DNA of 64,000 nt. Source: Polytrichum commune (Eukaryota; Streptophyta; Polytrichopsida; Polytrichales; Polytrichaceae). Below the pieces are notes generated by a model, which worked only from the letters and a program-made list of their open reading frames with translations, did not search any database and had not been told where the DNA came from. Every line of letters begins with the position of its first letter. Position 1 is the first letter of the stretch. Positions 11,330-24,000 of the stretch are shown piece after piece. The position numbers were made by a program, and so were the translations under genes. The stretch spans positions 67,990,033-68,054,032 of the forward strand of contig OX485804.1 in assembly GCA_950295325.1 (NCBI GenBank). Reading direction: 5' to 3'.

Positions 11330-12095
11330 TCCGTCGTCATTGCTTCATTGCTCGCTTCCTCCGACGCCATCTCTCCCCTCGTCCAGAGCGGTGCTTAACT
11401 TAGGACCTCCTCTGGACCATCAAGGTAAGTCCGCAGGTTTCCTCTCTACCGCCAGGATTTTGTGTCGTGGAACGAGGTGCACGGGAGGCAAAGAAATCCG
11501 CGTTTGCGATCAAGAGTGCTCGGAGAGGTTGAGTTTGGGGGGAAGTGTTTGGATTTGACGTCTTAAAATCTCAGGACCTTACAGGTAAGTCCTTAGGTCC
11601 GCACTCTAGAGCCTGCTTATTGTTGCGTTGAACGAGGGGGAGCTTAAAGGAAGAGATTCTCTGTGTGAAGATCAAGAGGAGGCACGGGAGACAAAGAAAT
11701 CTGCATTTACGATCAGCAGTGCTCGGGGAGGTTGAAGAGATTTTCCGTTTTGAGATCAAGAGGGGGACCATAGCCGGGGAAATTGACGTGTGAGGATGAG
11801 AGTGAGAGATCTGGGACGTTGAAGTGGCTGTGTTATGTTGTTGTTGTAGAGTGGCGGTTTGTTTGCTTCGTAAGGGCGAGATGGACGGGAGGTGGAGGAG
11901 TTAAGGTTTGGGGGAGAGTGTGTAAGAGATCTGGTAGTGGGAAAAAGTAGGAAGAAGTTTGGGATTGACGTCTTGTCAATCGGGGGATGAGGACTAGGGT
12001 GACAGAGAGTGTGAGTGAAGAAGGTGAGTGACAGTAAAGAGAGCGAGAGAAATAGAAGGGAGAGAGAGAGAGGGTTAGGGAAGTGTGAGGGTGGA
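11330..12095 (+). other. Probable 5' leader of the kinesin-12 gene, with internal duplication
   Basis: Two GTAAGTCC donor-like sites (about 11423 and 11584) suggest untranslated exons. About 55 bp starting GCACGGGAGGCAAAGAAATC (11478-11532) recurs at 11680-11735 with a few changes, so the leader contains a roughly 200-bp imperfect tandem duplication. A GA-rich run (GAGAGAGAGAGAG) lies at about 12060-12073, just before the ATG. Open frames on the opposite strand here are shadows. Confidence 0.4.
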
Positions 12096-15000
12096 ATGGG
12101 AAGGGGAGCTTCGCCGCTCCGTGCTATTGTGCGAAACTCTCCCAAGAAGCCAGCGCAGGAGAATATGGACGTGGGTTTCTTGAGCGTTGGAGAGTTGACG
12201 CCGACGAGGAAGCCACTGAGCTCTATTGCGGAATGTGGACGGAACCCTCTGTCGTCGTCGGACGAAAACTTGCCGGACGCTTCGACACCGAAAGGGAAAC
12301 TGGATGCTACAACTCCTAAAGCGAAGAAGAAGAGCGGCGGCGGGGGCCAGTGTCTGTTTCCTTTGGCAGAGAATGTAGATCGCTCTGAGGGGGCCAGTGG
12401 AACCCCAGATAAGCAGCATGGAAATGGGAAGAACCACAAGAAGTCGCAGAGCCGCCAGCCTTCCCCAATGAAAACGCAGGCTGTGGTTAATAAAACTCTG
12501 CAGGAGAATCCTCCCACGGAGACTTGTACTGGTGCGGAAATTGCTGGTGACATGTCTCAATCAGCAGCAGCAGCAGGAGGCCAAATTGTTAAGGGGCCGC
12601 AATTTGAGCAGCATGGACACACTCCCCGTTCAAATAGGCACGAACGCGGGTCAAAGTTAAGCAATGAGGCAGAAGTAGTGTCATCATCCCGGCCTAATTC
12701 GAGCAGCAGCTTGCAACCCTCCGCTACACCTGCCAAGAGCGTGACCCGTACTCTTAAATACGGAGCAGCTGGAGGTCCTATTGCGGCAGGTTTGTCAACC
12801 TCTCGTGCCATCGTGCCTCTTGCAACTAGTGGACGAAATATGCAGCCTGGAACCAGTGAGCAGCACTTCGAGCTCGAGGAGGATCACGAATTTTGGCATG
12901 ACCATAATGTCCAGGTCCGTTCTTGACGTAGTAGCTCTTTCCATTACTATTTGTGTCCTTGAAAGTTTTTACACAAGCAAATAGTGTCCTAAGTTCAAGT
13001 CTGGAATGCAATTATCCTTGTTTATCCCAATGCGTTGGTCTGCGTCTTATGACTGGAGGAATTTCCTATTGTTCAAGTTTTGGATTGTGTACTAAATTTC
13101 CCCATTTATTAAGACAGGCATCTTGTCTGCATTTTCTTTAAGTGCCGATGTCACTTCATCAAAAGACTCCATGATTACCCAATGCGGATACATGCCTACC
13201 CTATATTTCATGCTTCATTCGCATACCTGAATTCAATTTAGTTTTCAATGCAATTACCATTGTCTCTCGTATTGTGTTGGTCTACCTATGACGACGCAGC
13301 AGTTCCCTCCTCAAATTTTGGGTTGTCTCCCTGTTAGACATCCATTTCCTTTAAATCCTGATGTCATTTCCTCGACAGTCTCCATAATTACCCAATGCAG
13401 ATAGATGCCCTGCCGATATTTCATTCGTTCGTTGTAACTAAGCATTTCAATACACTGTAGTTTCAATGCCAGTAAGAAAGCACAGTTTGTAGCTCTCTGA
13501 AAGGTTGATGTGGTTGCGCTCTCTCTATATGGCTCACGATCTGGTGTCAGGTTACTTCACTGTACACTGAATTGTTTCTGGACTGCTTCGCTCCTCTGTG
13601 TACCGTTGTATGCCAATTTATGCAATGGTTGTGTGCACAGGTTCTAATTCGAACAAGGCCCATGAGCAGCACGGAGGTGGCCTCTCAGGGATTCAGCAGA
13701 TGCTTGAAGCAAGAAAGTCCACATACAATCACCTGGGTTGGACCACCAGAATCTCGCTTCACTTTTGACCACGTGGCGGGTGAAATTGTGACACAGGTTT
13801 GACTTCAGAACTAATTTGGATATTGAACTAACTGCAGAGTCGCTTACTCGTCAAATTGAAACTGTCTCTATAGACTTTTACCTGATGCCATACTGACGAT
13901 TCGGAATGGATGCCATTGATTGTCTTGGTGGATTCCTCACATCAGCTTTCCTGAAATTGCAGGAAAAGCTGTTCAAAGTGGCAGGATTGCCAATGGTGGA
14001 AAACTGCATGGCAGGGTATAACAGCTGCATGTTTGCATACGGACAGGTTATTTCTTGCACCTGGAGCTCTTGCTGTCATCGAACTACTTAACAGATAATG
14101 GGTATCTTGGGTAATCTCCGGCATTTGTGCTTTGTTCCTTCTTGCGCCTCTAAGCAATCATGCACTAACAAATTCTTCGACACTGCAACAGACTGGTAGT
14201 GGTAAAACCCACACAATGCTCGGAGACATCGATCACCTTGGCGATAAACCTAGCGATAACCGAGGAATGACTCCACGGGTGTTCGAGTACCTATTTTCAA
14301 GAATTCACCTGGTATACATAATTTCATGCTCGTTTCTGTGAGTGAACCTTGATCGATATATGAGTAACACAATTTGTCAAAAAAGATTATTTGTCGCAAA
14401 GTGTCGACTGGTTCTGAGTTAAGAAATCTTGGTTCTGCAGGAAGAAGAACAGCGAAGCAATGAGAATTTGAAATTCTTGACGAAATGCTCCTTCCTGGAA
14501 ATCTACAATGAGCAAATTACTGATTTGCTGGAGCCATCCTCAACTAATTTGCAGGTAATCCACATGAAAGTAGAATTGAATTTGGCAAAACTTAGTAAAG
14601 TTGCATCATTCTGGAGAAGGAAAGTGAATTTTGTTGGTGGTTTAACCATTTTCTGGGCGCTTGCAAACTCTCTGGCAGATGCGAGAGGATGCACGAAAGG
14701 GAGTCTACGTGGAAGGATTAACGGAGATCGAAGTTCACAGTGTGCAAGATGTGATCCAGTTGCTACTCCAGGTGTGTTTGTGCATCCTCTACCTGAGATA
14801 CAGACATTGAGTATTCTAGTCGCATAGTGGTTCGATAAATCAAAAATTCTTATTATAGCTTACGTGCTATTATAGGGTTCGGCCAACAGGAAAGTGGCAG
14901 CCACAAATATGAATAGAGAGTCCAGCCGTTCGCACAGCGTGTTCACATGTATTATCGAAAGCAAGTGGGAAAGTGAATCGATGACTAACATTCGATTTGG

Positions 15001-18000
15001 ACGACTGAACCTGGTTGATCTGGCTGGCTCTGAGAGGTAAGTCTTTTACAATGATCACATTTTTCAGTTTTAGAATTCCTCAGTGCCTTTCATGCTTATA
15101 ATTATTGTTTCAAAATCCTCATTACAAACTGTTTGGGATAGGCAAAAAACATCAGGAGCTGAAGGCGAGCGGCTGAAAGAAGCTGCCAACATCAATAAGT
15201 CTCTGTCCACTCTAGGGTAAGCATATAATCTGTGAAGCATCAATGAGGCAAGAAGAGATTATTACACTTAGTATTCAGTAAGATTATATTTTCTCAAGAA
15301 GTTGACTCTCTTCGGTCTCTTTGCAGACTGGTGATAATGATATTAGTTGATGTGGCGAATGGGAAACAACGTCATGTTCCTTATCGCGACTCCAAACTCA
15401 CCTTTCTTTTACAGGTTTGTTATCAATGTTATTGTTGCTCTGGCCATCAAGAACTTGAAATTGACTCATTTCATTTTGGTTCTCTGCAAATCATCTTAAT
15501 AATATGCTGATTAGATGGATGGTACCTTTGGCCTTGCAGGATTCTCTCGGAGGAAACTCAAAGACTACCATCATAGCCACCGTGAGCCCGTCAAGCTGGT
15601 ATGTAAGAAGTCGTATTGTCAAGTGTATTTTAAGCGTTTCAATAATTTTCCTCGCATTCAGCGCGCGAAGAAAGGAACGTTTCAATCATCGATACAAGTA
15701 GACTAGGTGTTCTTCTGTTCAATTACTGACAACGTTTTCTGGTCGCAGCAATGCACTGGAGACTTTGAGCACTCTGAAGTTTGCACAGCGGGCGAAGCTT
15801 ATTCGCAACACGGTGTGCTTCAGACTCTTGACAATTCTCTTCACACGGTGGATTTGTTAGTTCTTAACAGTTTAACTGTACCTCTGCTTACAATCCAGAC
15901 ACTCAATTGAAGATTAATTCGGAGTATTTGTAACAGGCTGTCGTCAACGAGGATGCTTCTGGGGATGTGAAAGTCCTGCGGGCTCAAATTCAACAAATGA
16001 AGGTTAGCGTCGTACTATTTACAATCCCTGTTGTTCATGCACATGTCTACAATAAAGTGTTTGTTTCATTGCTTGTCTGCAATTATGCTCTACTCATACC
16101 TTTGAACTTGTGATGGTATACGTGTGCCACAACACAGGAAGAGTTGGATCGCCTCCGTCGACAGAGCATTTCCAGGATTCCGTTGTCACAGGATGACTTC
16201 AATCCAGTCCGAAGTTCATTCGACTCGTGGGGAGATGCAAACAAGTTTTTCGGGAGCCCACAAGTATCAAACAGAAAGGTGCCCTGGTTACGAGCTTTTA
16301 ATTGTTCAGATTTCTTTTCAAAAATTGGATGTTCGTACTTGGTGGTGGATGTATTGGTCATCATAGTATTAACCTTATAAAGAATGCCGCATTTTGCCAG
16401 GTGAGACAAATGGAGGCGGTAGTGGCTGGAGCATTGAGACGTGAGCAGGCAGCTGATGTGGCTACGAAGCGTCTTGCAGCTGAAATTGAGCAACTCAATC
16501 GTCTGGTATGTTAACACCCCTCTCGAGCCACAGTGCTTTTTCTTTCTTTCTTTCCAACACCGTTTGGTAAAGAGTTGTTTCTAATGAGTTATTGGTATAT
16601 TCCAGGTCCATCAGAGGGAGGCTGATACACAGAGCAGCAAAATGATTTTGAGGTTCCGTGAAGACAAAATTAGGAGGTTGGAGACCCTCTCAAAGGGACT
16701 ACTGTCTGTGGACTCTTATCTTGCTGAAGAAAAGAACATGTTGATGGAGGAGATCCAGCTGATGCGAGAGAAAGTGGACCGTAATCCTGAACTAACAAGA
16801 TTCGCAATGGAGAATATTCGCCTGCTAGACCAACTTCGCAGGTATGACGGTTTTGTGTTCCAATCCGCAGTTTTTCAGGTCGTTGAGGTGTCGTTCAGGT
16901 CTGTGCCGAGAAGGTGCAATTAAAGTTGCATCACCACCATACATGTCACCAACTTATTCTATATGAATTTGGGTATCTGCGTATTGGCAGTGTACAAGAA
17001 TACCATAATGGGGGAGAAAGGGAGGTCATGCTAGAGGAAATTGCCAACTTGCGGGACCAGCTTTTGGAAGTACTAGATGGCAAGATTGCTGTTGATCAAG
17101 GCCTTGTTCCTCTGACAACCCCTCAGGTATGCTACAGACATACAGATATATAGGATTTCACTTGTGATTTGCACTTTCTGTAGAAATTTGCTCAGAAATG
17201 TTTTGGCATATTTTGACAGTGATATCTTTTGCGCAGAAAAAAGCTCTTGCACCAGAGCTAGCTTCTGCAGCTCGGGAGAATGAGCTTCTGCGAATTGAGG
17301 CTGATAACTATCGTTCCGAAGTGGAAGAGTTGAGAAGCAATTTAAGCTCTTCTCTAGAAGGCTATGCCAAAATGGGAAAGTGAGTATCTCTTAAGTTTGT
17401 AATATTTGTGAATATCTGCATGTTCCAGGAACAATCATGGTCTTCCTTTTGAAGTCTCACAAATTTCATTTTGAAGTCTATACCTCTACTTGTTCTAAAC
17501 CTACTGGTACATGGATGTAGGCAAGTCGATGAACTTCAGGAAGAGATAACAAAACTGAAGGCGGAACTCGAAACAAAAGTGGATATTCCAGAGTTACCAA
17601 ACCTTGAGGCTACTGAAGTGGAGCAAGCCAGGCAACAGGAATTAATTGCCGACCTTAAGTTGCAGTTGGAGCAGGTCAAACATCTTCATGCCCATTTATT
17701 CGTTAATATGTTGATTTGTTCGTCGTCAGCTAATTTGCGAAAACTTGAATGATATTGAAAAAAAATCATGACATGTGCGTACTTATACAGAGTATGGAAA
17801 AATCGAAAATGCAAGAAAGCGTCAGTGAGCAGTTGGATCATCAATTGAAAGAAGCTTTGCAGGAGGCGCAGAAGTTCCAGGCTGAGCTTGAGGTGTGATA
17901 CAGTACATTGCATTGCATTGCATTACATCTCTTCACTGCTCTTCTGGGTACTGTATTTGGGCATTGCATGGCATGCTGTAAATTGTATGTCGAGATAACC

Positions 18001-21000
18001 CCTTTGTGGCTGCAGGCTACTAAGGAGGCATTCGAATCAGCAAGGGTGTTAATGAAGAAACTTCAGAGCAAAGAAGCACATCTGGTAGCAGCACAGGTAT
18101 GGCTATAGTACCCTGAGGCCTGTTCATTCAAGGATGTTTGCATCAAGTGGAGTCTCGACTTACAATTGCTTTGACCTTTGCTGTGCACAGTACACTGCAG
18201 CGGTGAAGCAAATTAGACTCGAGACAGAGGAAATGGCTGTGCAACAAAGTCAATCCTTGACAAATATTCAAGAAATGGCAGTTCTCTGGCGCATGAAAGA
18301 GACTGAGCTGAGAGAGCAGCTTGAAGCAGCTCATTTAACCATCGAGAAGCTTTCGGGAAGGGGACGAGAGCAGGGTTCTTCTCCAGGCCCTGTACGTGGA
18401 TTCTCTGGCACTGGGGTTCACAGTGTGGGAGCAGAAGATGGGTCTTTCGAACGGTTACAAAGAGCTCAAGAGATTGAGATGCGTCATGCTGAGGAGGTCA
18501 TGCAACTCCAACTGGTATTGGAGTCATTGGAGGCTGTCCTTGAAGAAGAGCGATCTCAAAGAAAAGAAGTAGAAGATAAACTTGCACAGCTTGACGTGCC
18601 CGTTGGAGAGGCAGCCGGCAGCTCTGAAGCAACAACTCAATTGGAGTCGGAACTTGCGACCATCCAAGCGACTCTAAGTGAGGAGAGATCCCTTCGTCAG
18701 GGGTTGGAAGAGAAGGTAGCAAAGCTCCTACAGCAGTTGCAAGATGCTCAAGAGGTCACATCTACCTTGCATGCTGAGGAAGTAAGACAGACAAACGAGA
18801 CAACATATTTTGATGCTGTTTCTAGATTGCAAATGTTTTCTCCAGAGCAGAAATCATCTCGTCTGTGTGAGCAACTTGATCATGAGAAGGCACTGGTGGA
18901 GGCCCTAGAGAGTCAAAATCTTTTATCCATCCAGGAATTGGAGGCCCTGCAATGTGAGCACAACAAGGCCATGGAGAAGTTGAAGAGGAGGGAAGAGAGA
19001 GAGAGAATATTGCGGAAGAAGATAGAGCGCTTGGAATTTGAGTTAGTAAAAGAGCAAGAGCTTCGTGCACTGGAACGAGAATATGCAGAAATGAATGAAG
19101 ACGACGAGGAAAAGTTGACACTCGAGAAGAAACTGGAGGCCGCAAAAAGAGAGCTGGAGGTTGCCCATACGGACAATCTGAAACTCAAGGAAGAAGAAAT
19201 GGAGAAGGACGTGACACGTTGTCAAGCAGAAAGTGAGACTGTCCTGGCTATTACTTCCATGCAATCCGAGATCCTAAACCTGAAAGATGACGCTGAATCA
19301 GCAAACAAAGAGCTAGCAGCTGCAAGAGAACAGGTGGCGCAGCTCACTAATCAGCTGGACAATGTGAGCTTGATGTTAGCTGCAATGAAGGAAGAGAATG
19401 TGCAGTTGGTGGGTAAATACGAGGCACTGCAGAAGGAAAAAGATACGCTGATTGATTACTCTGCTGACCAAGCTCAAGCTTTGAATGAAACAGATCACTC
19501 CCTGAATGAAGCTTCACATGAAATGGAGCAGATATTCAGTTATTTCCCACCTTTACATCCCACTAGGTCGAGCCGAGATGGTACTGTTGTCTCGAGAACA
19601 GCAGAGAAGAAGAAGGCTGTTGAACAACTGAAACAACAGTTGCAGCACGCCCAAGAACTTGCCAAGGACACTGAAGGTAGGGTGAGGGTCCTCAGTGAGG
19701 CGGCTTTCGCAATGGCAGCATCCCAACTTCATGAAACACCACAGAAACAACACATGGAAACTCTTCAAAGTGAGATGGAGCTTGCCAAGCGGGAGTTTGA
19801 GAAAAGTGCCTATGCAATGTCCATTTTCGTGCGTTGGCTGTCGGATGTCCTTATTGTTAAGGAGGAAGCAGCAACTAACATGTCTTCGATACTCAAAGAA
19901 CGAGCTCTTGACATAGAGCGAAAGGAGGAACAAATTCTGTCTCTGCAGACTCGCCAAGAGGTCGACCTGTCCATCCTAAGAGAGTCGGAAGAGAATCTCT
20001 TGCAACTTGGCAAGGATCTGGAGGAGGCGAAGGTAAAGGCCACAGAAAATGAGACACTTGTTTCAGACTTGGAAAAGGAGATTACCAGGCTTCAATTGGC
20101 GATGGAAGTACTTGAAACAGAGAAGATGCAACTGTCTGAAGAGAAGTTGAAGTCTGACTGTCAATTGAAGGAAAATTCATCAGCTTTACAGTGCATAGAG
20201 GAGCATTTGACACAGTTGCAGTTTCAACTGAAAGAGTCAGAAGAGAAGGCAGGGGATGCTGCAAAAGCTCAAGAGAGTTTGGCAGTGGCGAAAGAAGAAT
20301 GGGAGGTGGAGAAGGGGGCATTGCAAAATAGTCTCGTAGACCTGGAACAAGCGAAAGTAGAGCTCGATGAGGAGATTCTACGACTCAGAGAGGAGGTAAA
20401 CAAAGTCAATGCTCAGTCTAATGAGCTCCAGGCCTTGTCAGTTGCCATAGACAGGCTGGAGACCGAAAAGTCAGCAGCACTAAACAGTCTCGCAAGACTC
20501 CAGGACGAGAGGGCTATCCTCGATGCCAGTGTAGTGGAATTGAAGGAGCAATTGGCTGAGGTGCGGGAACAGTGCGACGTTCTGAAGTGCCAGGTACGGT
20601 CCCATCGGTACTTGCTCGTGCATTGTGGCTAGAGCTACATCTTTCTTGTTGTTGACTTGGATTGTTCTGAATATAACGTGTATTCCATTGTTGATTCCAG
20701 CTAACTGAAAAGGAGGAGTTGGTCACTCTCAAGGATGAGAGCGAAAGGATTTCGTGCATGAGTATTAAGAAAGAAGAAGAGAAGTCTGCTGAACTAGAAT
20801 GCGAACTGGAAGCAGTGCGCGCAGAACTGAAGCGTAAGGAGTTGCGCTCCAAGGATTTGGAAAGTGAGCTCAGTGAGGCCGTTAAGACCTCAGAATTACT
20901 CGTGAAGGAAGGTGACGAGAAGATTACCGCGCTTGAGGAAGGGAGAGTGGAGTTGTCCCAGGCGATCGAAATGAAAGAGCAGGAACTGGCTGAGAATAAG

Positions 21001-24000
21001 AAGGAGCTAGATGCTCTCCAGATTGAATTACAGGGGCATCAAAACAAATTGAAGCAAGAGGAGGAGAAGACCCTTGAGGCACTCCAGTACTCGCAGCACT
21101 TGCTCAGAGAGAAAGATGAGGAAATTGCCTTGCTCAAGGAGGAAGGTACTCGGATGTCATGTATGAGTGTCAAGAAAGAGGAGGCCGAAGTGGTTGAATT
21201 GAAGAAAGAGGTCGAATTGTTGCGAGAGGATCTACAAAGGAAGGAGACGAGCTTGCGACAAGCAGATACACAGCTCCTTGAAATCCCAAAACAGAAGGAT
21301 GAGCAAATAACAGTCCTGAAGGAAGAAATTGAGATACTGATATCCATGAATGCCAAGATTGACATAGAGCTAGCTGAGTGTAAGGAGGAGTTACAGATGC
21401 TTCAAGTTGAGAGAGAGTCGCATGACTTGATTTTACAAGAAGCTGAGAGCCGTGTTGTTCAGGCAGAGTCTGCATCTGAGAAATTAAAGGAAGAGTTGGA
21501 AGCAGTCAAACTGGAGATTGAGGATCTCAAATCTGTAGAAGAGAAGGCATCCGAACTGCAATCTGCCTCAGTGATGAAGGATGAGCAGATCAAAGAGCTT
21601 GAGGGAGAGCTCGAAAGACTATCCACCAGAAGTGCAGAGCATGAGAAAGAGCTAGCTGAATGTAAAGGCCAATTGCAAGCACTGCTATCACAGGTTGAGG
21701 AAAAGGATTCTCGTCTTAAGGAAGCAGAGAAGAGTGTCAATCAGGCAGTTGCAGCCTCAGAGAAACTAACAGGAGAAAAGGAAGCTCTTGAGCTGGAAGT
21801 TGAGAATCTGATACTTGCAGCAAACGACACCTCTGTTAGGCTCTCAGAGGCTGAGAAAGTGCGGTCTGCTCTGCAAGAGAAGATCACTGATATTGAAATG
21901 CGTATGGCACAACTGGAGGACAGAGAGCAATCCCTGATCATGGAGATTGACATGCTTTCTTCTGTGAACAACAGTGGTGTCAACGATGTGCACGACTTGG
22001 AGCAGGAGGTTCTGAAGCTTAAGGAAGAAAGGGATAGGTTAACTTTAGAGGTATCGAGTATGGACATGCAAGGGGCAATAAGTGACAGATTACAGTTCAT
22101 TCAGACGTTGTGTATCGACACCGATGACCGGATAACCTCAATGCAGTCAGAAATTGATGAGCTCACCTCTGCAAGGGACGCTTTAGAAGCAGAAGTGCAG
22201 GCAATCGAAGCTCATGCTTCACGCCTGTTGCTGGAGCTTGCTGAGAAGGAGCAAATTATTGAACTCTCCCGAAACCATCAAAACATGGATGCAAGCAGCT
22301 GCATACAAGCAGATGCCAGTAAGGAAGATCTCATGGCTGCACAAACCAAGCTCCATGCCGCTGAAGAAAGTATCGTTACTATGGCTCGTACTATTGAGGC
22401 ATTGAACAAGACGAAAGCTGAGAAGGAGGAAATGTTTGCTTCATTGCAGGAGCGATTGGAGAAGACGAAGGAAAATCGCAATCAAGCACAAGACAAGCTC
22501 AATGCACTCACAGTGGCTATGCATGAATTCTCTGTCCTAGAGGAAAGCTGGAGGAATGAAAAGGAGAACATTCTTTCTGAGATTGAGGATGCTAAGTCTC
22601 AATTGACAATGAAAGAAGCAGAATGTTTGGCCTTGCAGGAGAAGAACAGAATGCTTGAGGTTCGTCTTCAAGAATTAGAAGTCGAAGAGGCAGCTACAGC
22701 GGCTGAGCTTGCTGCTTTGGAAAACGATCCAAAGGAAGTGAAGGCCCTGCTAAACGATGACCAAGTGGAACTTGCGAAGACTCAGGCGGCCTTGGCTGGT
22801 GCAGAAGAGAGAGTTAAGCTGTTGGTGGATGCCAATGCCACAATGAGGGATGATTGGGAAGGTGAACGAACTAGGCTGAATTCGGAGAAAGAATTGCTGC
22901 AATTAGAAATTTCTCGGCTGGAGAATTCTACATCGACTCCATTGATGGAGAATAGGGCTGTGGGTGTTGATGCTGAAAACAGCAATGATCAGTTCATTGA
23001 TGAGCTGAAGAGGGAAATTAAGAGAACAAGGGCTGATTGTGAGAATCTAAGAATCAAGATTCGCGAAAGAGATGATACAATCTTGTCAGTGCGATTGGAA
23101 CTGGAGAAAGCTGCAGTCGCACTGAAGGAGACGAATATTGAGATTGAGAAGTATATCAGGGAGAAGGAGGATGCTCTAAGGCGAATTGCAGCATTGGATG
23201 TTGAGCTGGAGGACGCTCGCAAGGAAATCATGAGACAGGAAGAGCAGGTATTCAAACTAGAGATTGAATTGGAGGACTCTCAGAAGGAGCTCATGAGGCG
23301 GGAAGAAGAGGTGTACAAATTTGAGGTTGAATTGGACAGCGTCGTAATGAGAGTGACAGCTTCGGAATCCCAATGGAAATCGAAAATGGACGAGCTGGAA
23401 ATGGAGAGGGAAGAAGCTAAGCTAGAGGCTTACACGATGGCCGAAAAATTCGAGACTTTGAAGAAAGAAATGGAGGATGCACAAGCCGCTGCAGAGGAAG
23501 AATCTCCTGCACGTAAGCAATCCATGCAGGAATTGGAGGACTCCGTCAATCTTTCTCTTGAGAGTATAGCTGCCATCGCCTCGGCCAAGGAAGAAGTTGA
23601 CATCACAAAAGACCATTGTGAGAAAGAGATGGAGACTCTTGCTGTGGACATGCAGTCTCTGAGAGCAGATATTAGCAACAGCTTCTTTGAGTTTCCCGTT
23701 GTCGAGATTCAACAAGATGTAAAATCCATCATTGAGGGTCATCGGGTCGAAATCGCTACCCTGACTGGAAAGGTCAAAAGCCTAGAAGGTCTTCTAGCAG
23801 ATAGTGCCGAGAAAGTTTCTTCCTTGGAAGCTGATCTTGAAGAAGCTCAGAGAGCCCGTGCATCTCTTGAGGCAGCTGAAAAGAAGATCAGTCTTTTGGA
23901 TGCGGAGAACTCTAGGAAGGAGCTTGAGATGTCTGAGGCTGCTGTAACTGAACTGTTAGCGGCTGTATCGGAGAGAGACACTTCTCTATCCGTTTTAAGG

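Noticed and set aside
11756-12553. 265-codon ORF on the minus strand opposite the kinesin-12 first exon
   Set aside because: It is a shadow of GC-rich coding sequence and leader; the plus strand has the supported protein and splice sites.
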